From Lachnoclostridium sp. UBA1308 (GTDB lineage: Bacteria > Bacillota > Clostridia > Lachnospirales > Lachnospiraceae), in the NCBI GenBank assembly GCA_002307215.1, contig DBTU01000056.1, forward strand, positions 104,644-150,951: a stretch of 46,308 nt of DNA, written 5' to 3'. The notes below the pieces were generated by a model. It did not search any database, was not told the origin of the DNA, and was given only the letters and a program-made list of their open reading frames with translations. Positions 1 to 8,403 of the stretch are shown here, in pieces. Both the position numbers and the translations under genes were made by a program. Each line of letters opens with the position of its first letter. The first letter of the stretch is position 1.

Positions 1-40
1 TCCTAATGGCTCGCATGATTTTTGCGAGACCGTTTTCACA
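1..40. repeat. Short interspersed hairpin motif, copy A
   Basis: The core is CTCGCA-N7-TGCGAG at 10-28. It is flanked by TAATGG on the left and TTTTCACACT on the right. Nearly the same block recurs at 24689-24726 and a weaker one at 719-746. The shared flanks suggest a short dispersed repeat or RNA hairpin, not chance. Nothing else is recognisable in bases 1-116. Confidence 0.5.
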
Positions 41-116
41 CTATGCCCTATCTATAATTTATCATGTTAATGGCACACCATCAAAGTAACTATTTATCGC
101 AGTAGTAACTATTTGT

Positions 117-656
117 TCAAATATCGGAAACAGTAAAGTATGGAAAGATGTTGTGAGGAATACTATCCTTTAGTAATTGGACACATTTTTCCTTGGGCAT
201 CCTATGTTCATCACATATCCAACCGGCTATTGCAGCCGACTGCGTTATAGCACAGGACACAATGGAAAAATAAATGCTCTCGGTCTCAACATCTGCGCCT
301 TTTCTTTGGAGCATCTCAGTCAATGCGGCTTTCATACACTTCAAATTATAATTACGCAGACTATTCAAATCATTGGATTTAAATCCATTCTGATAAAATC
401 TGATGTTATTTTCATATTCTAATAAAATCCGAATCATTGCATCGTCCCATGAACTTGTCACATCCGCCTCTTTCAGCGGTTCCATAGTAACATCGTACAT
501 GCTGTTTAAAAGATCGTATTTATCTTTATAATATCGATAAAAGGTTGGCTTACTGATCTCAGCTTCTTCTATTATCATATTTACAGTAATATCATCCATG
601 GAATATTTTTGTAATATCTTATTAAATGAACCGGTTATAATTTTTCTGACGTTCAT
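117..656 (-). CDS. TetR family transcriptional regulator
   Basis: A 179-residue TetR-type repressor. The N-terminal 50 residues form the TetR helix-turn-helix, with the typical phrase ISKPTFYRYYKDKYDLL around residues 35-50. The rest is an all-helical ligand/dimerisation domain of unknown specificity. I start at the ATG at 656 because AGGAAAG lies just before it; an ATG four codons upstream has no ribosome site. It reads leftward and is separated from the sugar operon on its right by two hairpins and an AT-rich promoter region containing the small inverted repeat ATTATT-TTT-AATAAT at 774-788, a possible self-operator. Its target may lie off the left edge. The family is clear; the regulon is not. 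Confidence 0.85.
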   Translation of the reverse strand: MNVRKIITGSFNKILQKYSMDDITVNMIIEEAEISKPTFYRYYKDKYDLLNSMYDVTMEPLKEADVTSSWDDAMIRILLEYENNIRFYQNGFKSNDLNSLRNYNLKCMKAALTEMLQRKGADVETESIYFSIVSCAITQSAAIAGWICDEHRMPKEKCVQLLKDSIPHNIFPYFTVSDI

Positions 657-718
657 GACTTTCCTCATTTCTGTACTAACTCCACAAACAATACCCAGAA
701 GAAGTTGATTAATAATTC

Positions 719-746
719 ACTGGGCTCACATAATTTTGCGAGACTA
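719..746. repeat. Short interspersed hairpin motif, copy C
   Basis: CTCACA-N6-TGCGAG at 725-742 resembles copies A (1-40) and B (24689-24726), with more changes. It lies in the 348-base gap 657-1004, in the 5' region of the TetR gene. That gap otherwise holds AT-rich promoter-like DNA and the two hairpins listed next. Confidence 0.35.
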
Positions 747-856
747 TCTTCTTAAATTGATCGCTGTTCGATTATTATTTTTAATAATAGTATTATTTAT
801 TACAATTTTAACATATTTTAATAGTTATTTCATCTCATATTGTAATAAATACATAA

Positions 857-903
857 ATAGGCATTAACAAGCTAAGAAAACACATTAGATTGTTAATGCC
901 TAT
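857..903 (-). terminator. Terminator hairpin after the first ABC operon
   Basis: A perfect 14-bp stem pairs 857-870 (ATAGGCATTAACAA) with 890-903 around a 19-base loop. On the minus strand the stem is followed by a U-rich stretch (TTATGTATTTATTA). It lies about 100 bases past the stop of the last permease gene, so it probably ends that leftward transcript. Confidence 0.7.
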
Positions 904-914
904 ACCTGCTACAT

Positions 915-956
915 CAGGCAAGCTTATTGTAGTAACCGCTACATTAAGTTTGCCTG
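915..956 (-). terminator. Second long hairpin after the first ABC operon
   Basis: An 18-bp stem (one G-U pair and one mismatch) pairs 915-932 with 939-956 around a six-base loop. No strong T run follows on the minus strand, so it may stabilise the 3' end or back up the neighbouring terminator at 857-903. Confidence 0.5.
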
Positions 957-1004
957 TTGTATTATTTTATAATATATATCTTATTGTAAAACCTTATACA
1001 ACCA

Positions 1005-1934
1005 TTATTCCTTTACACCACCAATGGTAAGACCGGTAACAAAATACCGTTGTAAGAACGGATATAATGCTATAATCGGCAGACAAGTTAAGATTGTTGC
1101 TGCGGAACGAACTGAGGTTGTTGTAACCTGAACTGCTGTTGAACTTGCTGATTGTGCAGATTGATTCGCATCACCGCTTAACTGACTTACTGAGGATAAC
1201 AATTTCATTAATTCATACTGCAAAACTGTCAGATTTACATTCATTCTGTTATATAGCATGGTATCAAACCAGGAATTCCACTGACCTACTGCGATAAACA
1301 ATGCTATTGTAGCAAACACCGGCTTACACAAGGGTACATAAATCTTTACAAAGATTTTAAAATAACCAGCACCATCAATCTGTGCAGATTCCTCTAAGCT
1401 GTCCGGCAAACCATTCATATAAGTACGGATAACAAGCATATTAAAGGCAGATACCAAACCCGGTATAATATAAACCCAGAAGCTGTTTGTCATACCCAAC
1501 ATCTTGTTTAGTAGGAAGCCGGGAATTAAACCACCGGATACATACATTGTCATTACATATAATACAGATATTTGTTTTGCAAACAAAAATCTCTTTCGGC
1601 TAATAATAAATGAAATTAAGGCTGTAAGTGAAAGCTGTACCACGGTTGCTACCACTGTTCTGAGAACAGAAATATAAAATCCGGTCATAATACTTTCTTT
1701 ATGAAGTACCGTTCTATAGTTAGCTAAAGTCCATTTTCTCGGCCACAAATGGATACCGCCACGCAATGCATCCAAACCATCATTGAAAGATAAAGCCAGC
1801 GTATTTAAAATTGGATATATCGTTATGACTACAAACCCTGTCAGTACTAGCCCAATTATCAATGAAACTATTAATCTGCTCATACTAATACTTTTATTAC
1901 GTTTCTTTTTATAAATAATATTTGTCGCTTCCAT
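1005..1934 (-). CDS. Sugar ABC transporter permease, LplC/CUT1 type
   Basis: A 309-residue inner-membrane permease with six predicted hydrophobic segments, the first near residues 20-42. The cytoplasmic EAA loop is visible at EESAQIDGAGYFKIF, the contact for the ATPase. The C terminus FLQRYFVTGLTIGGVKE is typical of LplC/YtcP permeases of CUT1 oligosaccharide importers. I start at the ATG at 1934, preceded by GGGGGTG; a longer reading would overlap the upstream permease. The partner permease ends 13 bases upstream, so the two are co-transcribed and presumably form a heterodimer. No ATPase gene follows, so a shared MsmX/MsmK-type ATPase encoded elsewhere is expected. The substrate is inferred from context to be xylo-oligosaccharides. 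Confidence 0.92.
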   Translation of the reverse strand: MEATNIIYKKKRNKSISMSRLIVSLIIGLVLTGFVVITIYPILNTLALSFNDGLDALRGGIHLWPRKWTLANYRTVLHKESIMTGFYISVLRTVVATVVQLSLTALISFIISRKRFLFAKQISVLYVMTMYVSGGLIPGFLLNKMLGMTNSFWVYIIPGLVSAFNMLVIRTYMNGLPDSLEESAQIDGAGYFKIFVKIYVPLCKPVFATIALFIAVGQWNSWFDTMLYNRMNVNLTVLQYELMKLLSSVSQLSGDANQSAQSASSTAVQVTTTSVRSAATILTCLPIIALYPFLQRYFVTGLTIGGVKE

Positions 1935-1947
1935 TATCTTCACCCCC

Positions 1948-2922
1948 CTAGAATAACCTTTCTTCATCAGCTGCTCTTGCTGCGGAATTAGCAAGGAAAA
2001 TCAAGATAATACTAACCATACTCCTGAAAATACCGGCTGCTGTACCAATTGAATAGTTGTTTTGACTGATACCAAATTTAAGTACGTAGATATCTATCGT
2101 CTGGGATACGCTCTGCACCAAACCATTGCCCAATAAGTACTGTATTTCAAAACCGGCGTTCAAAACACCACCTACACTGATTAATAACAGGATAAAAATA
2201 GTTGGCTTAATACCAGGTAACGTAATATTCCACATTTTCCGAAGTCTCCCTGCACCATCAATCGATGCCGCTTCGTATAAATCGGGATTAATTGCCGTAA
2301 TGGCTGCAAGATATATAATACTGTTCCAACCTGTCTCTTTCCATACATTTGCAAAACCAACAATCGGCCAGAAAAGACTTTTGTAGGTAAAGAAATTAAT
2401 CGGTTCACTAAGAATATTCACTTTAACAAGAATCTCATTAACAATTCCCCCATCAATAGATAAAGCATCCTTTAAAATACCGCATACAACAATCATTGAT
2501 AAAAAGTGGGGAAGATATGATACGGTCTGGACGATTTTCTTAGGTGTCTTATGTACAACTTCATTTAATATAAGGGCAAAGCCTATGGCAAATACAGTGC
2601 CCAGTACAAGATTTATTACACCCATAGCAAGAGTATTACGTATTACCCGAATAAAATCCGGATTATCTACAAAAAGAAATTTGAAACTATCCAATCCAAT
2701 AAATTTCGAATGAAAAAATCCGAGTGCCGGCTTATATTTTTGAAATGCCATGACCCAGCCGATCAAAGGGGCATAACCAAATAAAAGAATGTATACCACA
2801 AACGGTACTGATAACAGAATCAGTTCCTTTTGCTTTACCATTTCCTTCCAGGTAATTTTGACCTTAACATTCTTTACCCTCTCTGCTTTTATACGTTTTA
2901 CTCCAGTCATTGAAATTACCAT
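1948..2922 (-). CDS. Sugar ABC transporter permease, LplB/CUT1 type
   Basis: A 324-residue permease with a basic N-terminal tail of about 30 residues and then six membrane segments. The EAA loop is clear (YEAASIDGAGRLRKMW), as is the LplB-like phrase YAPLIGWVMAFQKYKP after the first segment. It is the second gene of the importer, between the lipoprotein gene (stop at 3014) and the LplC-type permease. The start is the ATG at 2922, with only a weak purine-rich site (AAAGAAAG); an ATG four codons later is possible. A stable hairpin lies between this gene and the lipoprotein gene, a common way to make more binding protein than permease. Confidence 0.92.
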   Translation of the reverse strand: MVISMTGVKRIKAERVKNVKVKITWKEMVKQKELILLSVPFVVYILLFGYAPLIGWVMAFQKYKPALGFFHSKFIGLDSFKFLFVDNPDFIRVIRNTLAMGVINLVLGTVFAIGFALILNEVVHKTPKKIVQTVSYLPHFLSMIVVCGILKDALSIDGGIVNEILVKVNILSEPINFFTYKSLFWPIVGFANVWKETGWNSIIYLAAITAINPDLYEAASIDGAGRLRKMWNITLPGIKPTIFILLLISVGGVLNAGFEIQYLLGNGLVQSVSQTIDIYVLKFGISQNNYSIGTAAGIFRSMVSIILIFLANSAARAADEERLF

Positions 2923-2941
2923 GCTTTCTTTTATAATAATA

Positions 2942-2977
2942 CAGGTGGCTGTGGCAATTTTGTTGTCCAGCCACCTG
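2942..2977 (-). terminator. Intercistronic hairpin between binding protein and permease
   Basis: A perfect 10-bp stem (CAGGTGGCTG at 2942-2951 with 2968-2977) has a 16-base loop that can pair further. The minus-strand DNA after it is AU-rich but lacks a true T run. It may be a leaky terminator or a 3' stabiliser for the lipoprotein mRNA rather than a full stop. Confidence 0.55.
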
Positions 2978-3013
2978 CACGTAGTTAATAATATTGCATC
3001 AATTTAAGACTAA

Positions 3014-4729
3014 TTACTCAGTCGGTCTTTTTCCTTGAACTAACTCAATTCTGTCATAAACTGCTTCCTGAATTTCAGCGAGGAAATCTTCCGGCTTAAC
3101 TTTGTTATATGCCTTCAAATAATCAGCCCATGAAGAATCGAAATCTTTTGCAATTACTACCTGAGGAAGATACTGTTTCTTTGTTTCTTCCATCTTTGAC
3201 CAAGCGAGTCCTCCAGGGGTATCGGTTGTCATTTCACCTACGAATGACCACATCGGGTACCAAGGCTGCTCGTAGCCATCGATTTCATTGTAATCCATTA
3301 AATCAACATATGTCTTTGCGCCGTATGCATCTAAACATTCCTTAACCTCAGGAAGTAAACCTGCATAGAATTCAGCTGGCTGCTGATCCGGAAGTGCAGC
3401 ATTCTTTCCATCCGGATTCATACCTGCATAGTTAGGGAAGTAACCATAACCGCAAAGATGTGAAGCTTTATAATCAGCGTTAACTGCGTTGTCTCTCATT
3501 GTCTGATCTCTTGTGAAAAGTCCATCATCACCCACTGTGTAATCTACGCCTTCAACGCCCCATTGACGTAATGTAACGATTTCAGGAGATAATAAATCAT
3601 TTACAAACTTTAATGCGCCTTCAACATCCTTACAGCTTACTGTAACAGATAAACCACCGGAAAGAACTGCTGCTTCATTAGCTACATAGTACATTGACTT
3701 CATACCTGCATCAATGGTAATTCCGAGCGGTACATAGGTACAACCTTCTAATTTCTGAGTTTTAATAGAATCCTCTGCTGACTGGAAATCCCATTTCTGC
3801 TCTACCATACAAAGTACACGACCTGATGCAACCTTCTCAAGGAACTGATCATGGTTCATTGTCATGAACTCAGGATCAATGATACCCTTCTTATACTCTT
3901 CGTTCAGCTTCTTGAAGTATCTTTCAGCTGTAGGTGTAACATTATAGTCTATAACCTTATATGTAGCCGGATCTACGATACAACGACCGTTGTTCGGCCA
4001 TCCGTCTAAGAACTGAGGCGGGTTCTCAAGGCAGAAGTAATACCAGTCATAGCATAAAACTTCAAAAGGAATTACACTTGAGCCATCTGCGTTTGTAGGG
4101 TTAGCTGCATAATAATTCTCTAACAGTGTGAACAACTGATCAAGAGATTCAACTACCGGATAATTAGCCCATTTTAATACTCTGGTCTGAAGCCAGAAAG
4201 CTTCTCCACCCTGTGTTGTATCCATTAACTTCTCGTTAATTTTACCAAACTGAGGGAAGGAATAGATATGACCATCTTCCTGCTTTAAGGTGTTCCACTG
4301 TGATTCACTCCAGAAATTCTTGATATTCGGAAATTCATCAAAGTATGAATCAATAGCAACAAGTGCGCCGGCATCCTGTAATTGAGGAGTCCAGTTCATG
4401 AAGTCAGGATACTCGCCACTTGCAATCAGCATACCAACTGCTTCTTCTGAGGTCTGACCTGTTAACCAAGTTTCCTTACATTCTGCACCAATCTTCTCAG
4501 TAATAATGTCCTGAATCTCATTGTCTGCATTGAGTTCTGCACCGGGAACTGCGAAAAATCCTGTAAACTCTTTGATTTCCTTTGGTGCTTCTGTAGCATC
4601 GGCTGCCGTAGATCCTGCTCCTGTTGTCGGTGTTGCTTCGTTTGTATCTGCGGCTTTTTTCCCGCAGCCAACAAACAAGGTTGACACCATAGCAATACAC
4701 ATAAGTACTGCAATAATACGTTTTTTCAT
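3014..4729 (-). CDS. Extracellular sugar-binding lipoprotein of the first ABC importer (LplA-like)
   Basis: A 571-residue solute-binding protein. The N terminus MKKRIIAVLMCIAMVSTLFVGC is a lipoprotein signal with the modified cysteine at residue 22, followed by an acidic/Thr-Ala linker to about residue 50. The large remainder resembles the CUT1 family 1 binding proteins that pair with LplB/LplC permeases and YesM/YesN systems. It would sit on the outer face of the membrane and capture oligosaccharides, probably xylan-derived given its neighbours. The start ATG has GGGAGG upstream. Its promoter carries two 17-bp direct repeats just ahead of a weak -35, probably the target of the YesN regulator encoded immediately upstream. 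Ligand identity is inferred, not visible. Confidence 0.9.
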   Translation of the reverse strand: MKKRIIAVLMCIAMVSTLFVGCGKKAADTNEATPTTGAGSTAADATEAPKEIKEFTGFFAVPGAELNADNEIQDIITEKIGAECKETWLTGQTSEEAVGMLIASGEYPDFMNWTPQLQDAGALVAIDSYFDEFPNIKNFWSESQWNTLKQEDGHIYSFPQFGKINEKLMDTTQGGEAFWLQTRVLKWANYPVVESLDQLFTLLENYYAANPTNADGSSVIPFEVLCYDWYYFCLENPPQFLDGWPNNGRCIVDPATYKVIDYNVTPTAERYFKKLNEEYKKGIIDPEFMTMNHDQFLEKVASGRVLCMVEQKWDFQSAEDSIKTQKLEGCTYVPLGITIDAGMKSMYYVANEAAVLSGGLSVTVSCKDVEGALKFVNDLLSPEIVTLRQWGVEGVDYTVGDDGLFTRDQTMRDNAVNADYKASHLCGYGYFPNYAGMNPDGKNAALPDQQPAEFYAGLLPEVKECLDAYGAKTYVDLMDYNEIDGYEQPWYPMWSFVGEMTTDTPGGLAWSKMEETKKQYLPQVVIAKDFDSSWADYLKAYNKVKPEDFLAEIQEAVYDRIELVQGKRPTE

Positions 4730-4755
4730 AAAAATCCTCCCTGAATTTTTTTTCG

Positions 4756-4769
4756 CTTTTGCAAGCGAT
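4756..4769 (-). other. Small hairpin in the 5' UTR of the first binding-protein gene
   Basis: CGCTT-GCAA-AAGCG forms a perfect five-base-pair stem with a four-base loop. It lies between the candidate -10 (4775-4780) and the ribosome site of the lipoprotein gene. It may protect the 5' end of the mRNA; no regulatory role is shown. Confidence 0.35.
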
Positions 4770-4774
4770 AATGT

Positions 4775-4840
4775 ATTTTAGCATATTTGCACAAAAAATG
4801 ACCCCTACAAAGTATATAAAAAACCACTACAAAGTATATA
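4775..4840 (-). promoter_or_regulatory. Promoter with two direct-repeat activator sites for the lipoprotein operon
   Basis: On the minus strand, TATATACTTTGTAGTGG (4824-4840) is followed 22 bp later by TATATACTTTGTAGGGG (4802-4818), 16 of 17 bases identical. The second copy abuts a poor -35 (GGTCAT, 4798-4803), which is 17 bp from a -10 TAAAAT (4775-4780). Two tandem sites about two helical turns apart next to a weak -35 is the classic layout for an AraC-type activator. The YesN-like regulator at 4884-6515 is the obvious candidate. Confidence 0.6.
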
Positions 4841-4857
4841 TGTATAATTTGTAGTGG
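4824..4857. terminator. Bidirectional terminator after the YesN gene
   Basis: A perfect 10-bp stem (CCACTACAAA 4824-4833 with TTTGTAGTGG 4848-4857) has a T run on either side: TTTTTT on the minus strand and CTTTTTATTTATTTTTT on the plus strand. It would end the leftward GH/kinase/regulator transcript. One arm is part of the upstream activator repeat of the next operon. Confidence 0.75.
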
Positions 4858-4883
4858 CTTTTTATTTATTTTTTGGATATATT

Positions 4884-6515
4884 TTAAGTCATACTTTGAT
4901 TCTGAAGATTCCTTTTTCGGAATCTTGTCGGAGTAACCCCATATATTTCCTCAAATTTATTAATAAAATATTCCTGGTTCTTATATCCGACATCAACAGC
5001 TATTTCATAAACCTTTTTATCTGTCTGTAGCATCATTTCTGCTGCTTTGCGAATTCTGATATTATTAAGATAATCTTTAAACGCACATCCATATTTTTTT
5101 CGAAACACCTGTCCAAGATATACACTATTAATAAAATACTTTTCTCCCAGAGACTTTAAGCTTATATTCTCAGCGTAATTTTCTTCCATTTCATTTTCTA
5201 CCATATTAATTGTACCTTTCGCAGTATTCTGCCTGAGCTGCACAAGATAGTCAGAATACTCTATTGCAAACTGCTGAAATTTAAGCCCATTGTTAAAATG
5301 CGTTTTCGACGAGAACACAGACTCACGGATATATTGCATGATTTCTTCCTGATTAATATCAGCCTCCTGATTGTATCCAAGTCCTAATAAGCGATATAAT
5401 AAATATTGAATGTTCCGGCTGACCATATCGGGATCAACATTCTTGTCCATCATACTCCTGTATAAAGAGTTCGCATATTCCCTTATCTTAAGTTTATCAT
5501 TTATTTCAATCACATGAATCAACTCATCCAATTGCTTTTTAAAATAATCTGTCTTTGTACCCTGTGTGTCTGATTCCCTTTTTAAGATACATGTCATTTT
5601 ATTGTCTTGCTTCTTATAAAATCGGAAGGATCTTATCATGACTGCCTCACGATAGGAATCCGAAAGTGTATTGATACTGCTTACTTTACTTCCCATGCAA
5701 GCTACAATTTCATAACCTACACGTTCTGACAATTCCTTTTGTAGGCGTTTTAACCATTCCTCCTGCGATAATCCTCTATCTTTTGCCATAGATGTACAGT
5801 AAATAATTCCTATATCGTAACAATGAGTATGCTTCATGATATCATATATGATATGGTCTGCATAACCTTTCATCAACAAGCCGGCATAGTTATAAAGCCT
5901 TCGTTGCTGTGCTCTTCTGCTATCCTCAGGCAAGGCAAGAAATTTTTCGTCAATTAATGATATTTCACAATGGATATAGGCTATTTCATCGGATAGCGAC
6001 ATCTTTTCCTGTACATACTTCAAATTTACTCTATCACATTTACCCCAAATTATTGCACTCAAATGACGATCAAGATAAGCTTTTTCAAAAACTCTCTTCT
6101 TCTTTTCTATTCCTGCTTCCTTCTGGTATTCATCCATAATTTTACGGATGGTTGTAAGAAGTTCTTCTTTCTGAATTGGTTTTAAAATATAATCACAGCA
6201 ACCCCATTGAATAGCCATTTTCGCATATTGAAAATCATAAAAACCGCTTAAAAATACAAACTTTGCCATACTAATCTTATTACTTCTTACATAGGTAATA
6301 AACTCAATACCATCCATTTCCGGCATTTTAATATCCGATATGATCAAATCATATTCGTTTTGCTTTAATAATTGAATTGCACTATTCCCATTAGAGGTCT
6401 CATCGGCAATGCAATATCCTTCTGCCTCCCAATCTATCAATGCAGTAAGCCCCTTCCGAATATAGGGTTCATCATCTACTAATAATACTCTTAACAAAGG
6501 TACACCAATTTGCAT
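4884..6515 (-). CDS. Response regulator with AraC DNA-binding domain (YesN-like)
   Basis: A 543-residue response regulator. Residues 8-125 form a receiver domain with the acidic pair VDDE near residue 14, the phospho-acceptor Asp61 in the phrase IISDIKMPEMDG, and a conserved Lys in DYILKPIQKEEL. A long middle region follows. The C-terminal 100 residues are an AraC helix-turn-helix pair ending in QEYFINKFEEIYGVTPTRFRK. The partner kinase gene ends 31 bases upstream, so they form one two-component system. The ATG at 6515 has AGGAAAGGAG 11 bases before it. It ends a five-gene transcript with three glycosidases and probably activates the binding-protein operon downstream. Confidence 0.93.
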   Translation of the reverse strand: MQIGVPLLRVLLVDDEPYIRKGLTALIDWEAEGYCIADETSNGNSAIQLLKQNEYDLIISDIKMPEMDGIEFITYVRSNKISMAKFVFLSGFYDFQYAKMAIQWGCCDYILKPIQKEELLTTIRKIMDEYQKEAGIEKKKRVFEKAYLDRHLSAIIWGKCDRVNLKYVQEKMSLSDEIAYIHCEISLIDEKFLALPEDSRRAQQRRLYNYAGLLMKGYADHIIYDIMKHTHCYDIGIIYCTSMAKDRGLSQEEWLKRLQKELSERVGYEIVACMGSKVSSINTLSDSYREAVMIRSFRFYKKQDNKMTCILKRESDTQGTKTDYFKKQLDELIHVIEINDKLKIREYANSLYRSMMDKNVDPDMVSRNIQYLLYRLLGLGYNQEADINQEEIMQYIRESVFSSKTHFNNGLKFQQFAIEYSDYLVQLRQNTAKGTINMVENEMEENYAENISLKSLGEKYFINSVYLGQVFRKKYGCAFKDYLNNIRIRKAAEMMLQTDKKVYEIAVDVGYKNQEYFINKFEEIYGVTPTRFRKRNLQNQSMT

Positions 6516-6546
6516 TTTCAGATACTCTCCTTTCCTAATACTCTAA

Positions 6547-8379
6547 TTACAAATCCGACTTCATATTCTCAATCGGTATTTTTATGATAATACAGGTACC
6601 TACCAGTTTCTCACTTTCGAGGATAATTCTTGTCTGGCTTCCGCAGTATTTCTTAAGTCGGATACATGCATTCAGCATTCCCAGAGACGATGAATTCTGC
6701 AAATCATCAATATTAGCTTCGTTTAATGATTTTTCCAGTTTTTTTACCTGTTCTTCCTCCATACCGATTCCGGTATCTTCTACTTCTATGTATAGAAATG
6801 AGTCTTCCTCATACACCGAAACAAAGATTGTTCCGAAATGTCCTTCTCTGTTTAAACCATGAACACAGGAATTCTCTACAAAAGTCACAAGTACTAAGCT
6901 TGGTATCAAATGATTATAACAGTCTTTACTGATTCGGAACTTGTAATTAAAATCATCTCCGAATCTATACTTTTGCAAATTCAAGTAATCCTCCGTAAAT
7001 CCAAGCTCCTGTTCAATCGTAATCAAATCGGATCCCCACTGCGCACTCTTACGCATTAATTTAGCTAGACTTTCTATCATTTGTGAGGTTTCACATTCAT
7101 TTTTTATGACACTGTGCATTCGTATGCTTTCAAGAACATTAAACATAAAATGCGGATTGATCTGGCTATATAGTGCTAAAAGTTCAGCCTGCTGTCTCGC
7201 GAGATAGAGCTCCTGCTGCTCCAGCTTACTTTTATACTCATATTCTATCAAATATTTCATTCTAACTACCATCAGGTTATAGTTATCCAGTAGTTCACCT
7301 ATTTCATCCTTACCTTCGCTTTCAGGCAGAAGTTCAAATTCTTCTCCTTTTACCTTCTTCATATATTTCCCCAGCAATAATATCCTTTTAGTAATCGAAC
7401 TACTGAATAAGGCTAGTATAATTGCAGGAATTAATGCATCAGCCAGAAACAATATGGCAATCATCCATAAATTCTCACGTAGCATAGCAAAATAATTGGA
7501 TTCATAACCCGTCAGATAAATATCGTAGTCAAAGCCGTACGCCGAGTAAGATTTGTTAAGCTGAACTTCACCTTGGGGTATCTTTGATACATTTTCAAAA
7601 TCATCTTTGATACCTTTGTCTTTTGTATCATTACTGAATATAATTTTATCATTATGGCACACAAATACTGTTGTATCAAAGGCTGAAATTTTAATTGCTT
7701 CTTTCACCTTGTTATAGTTGATATCAAGCTTTACAATCTTCTCTATATTACTCAATTCGTTATAATTCAGTTTTCTAATGATAGTAAACATACGGTTTTC
7801 GTGATTTTTATAAATCGAATGGTTATAGTAAGGATATACAAACAAATCCACATCTGCCTTTATAAATTTCTGATACCAATCCTGAGACCTTATTGAATCG
7901 ATTCGATTATACCGTCCGCCGTTGATCATTGTTTGATTATCCGAATATAAGGTTAAATCGTTAATTATATTCTTTGAACTGGCATAAAACACATAATTCT
8001 CAAAAACTCTGTTATATGCTGTAAAGAATTCCCCATCGCTTTCATATTGATCGTCAAGAAATTTACAGATGGAATTACTTGCATATACATATACCGTAAG
8101 GTTCGCTCCGCTCTCTAAGGAAGAGGAGATATCATGAGAAACCGAATCGACAATATTATTAATGTTACTTTTTCTTTCATCAAAAGAAGCCTTCACAGCA
8201 TTACCAATGACAAACATATTTGTCACAAGCACAGGAATCAGCACACAAAATACATATAAGTAAAAGGTCTTTGACCTTATTTTACGATTATTTATACTTC
8301 GTTGTAATCTGTTACCACTTGTACTTTTATGATTTGGGGCTTTCTTCAACATATTGTCTTTTATTATTCCATAGCTCAT
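6547..8379 (-). CDS. Sensor histidine kinase, YesM family
   Basis: A 610-residue membrane kinase. Transmembrane segments lie near residues 38-60 and 303-326 and bracket an extracellular sensor domain of about 240 residues (Cache-like by layout). A HAMP-type linker follows, then the His_kinase domain with the phospho-acceptor His410 in SQINPHFMFNVLE. The ATP-binding region has the N-box LVTFVENSCVHGL and the glycine box DTGIGM. The motif is slightly off the usual NPHFLYN. The start ATG is preceded by AGGAG. It lies 24 bases after the GH43 gene, so kinase, regulator and xylosidases are co-expressed. It probably senses extracellular oligosaccharide directly or through the lipoprotein; this is inference from family behaviour. 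Confidence 0.93.
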   Translation of the reverse strand: MSYGIIKDNMLKKAPNHKSTSGNRLQRSINNRKIRSKTFYLYVFCVLIPVLVTNMFVIGNAVKASFDERKSNINNIVDSVSHDISSSLESGANLTVYVYASNSICKFLDDQYESDGEFFTAYNRVFENYVFYASSKNIINDLTLYSDNQTMINGGRYNRIDSIRSQDWYQKFIKADVDLFVYPYYNHSIYKNHENRMFTIIRKLNYNELSNIEKIVKLDINYNKVKEAIKISAFDTTVFVCHNDKIIFSNDTKDKGIKDDFENVSKIPQGEVQLNKSYSAYGFDYDIYLTGYESNYFAMLRENLWMIAILFLADALIPAIILALFSSSITKRILLLGKYMKKVKGEEFELLPESEGKDEIGELLDNYNLMVVRMKYLIEYEYKSKLEQQELYLARQQAELLALYSQINPHFMFNVLESIRMHSVIKNECETSQMIESLAKLMRKSAQWGSDLITIEQELGFTEDYLNLQKYRFGDDFNYKFRISKDCYNHLIPSLVLVTFVENSCVHGLNREGHFGTIFVSVYEEDSFLYIEVEDTGIGMEEEQVKKLEKSLNEANIDDLQNSSSLGMLNACIRLKKYCGSQTRIILESEKLVGTCIIIKIPIENMKSDL

Positions 8380-8403
8380 TTAATAACTCCTACTCAAATA
8401 TAA

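Noticed and set aside
774..788. AT-only inverted repeat as a definite TetR operator
   Set aside because: ATTATT-TTT-AATAAT in very AT-rich DNA can arise by chance; kept only as a remark.
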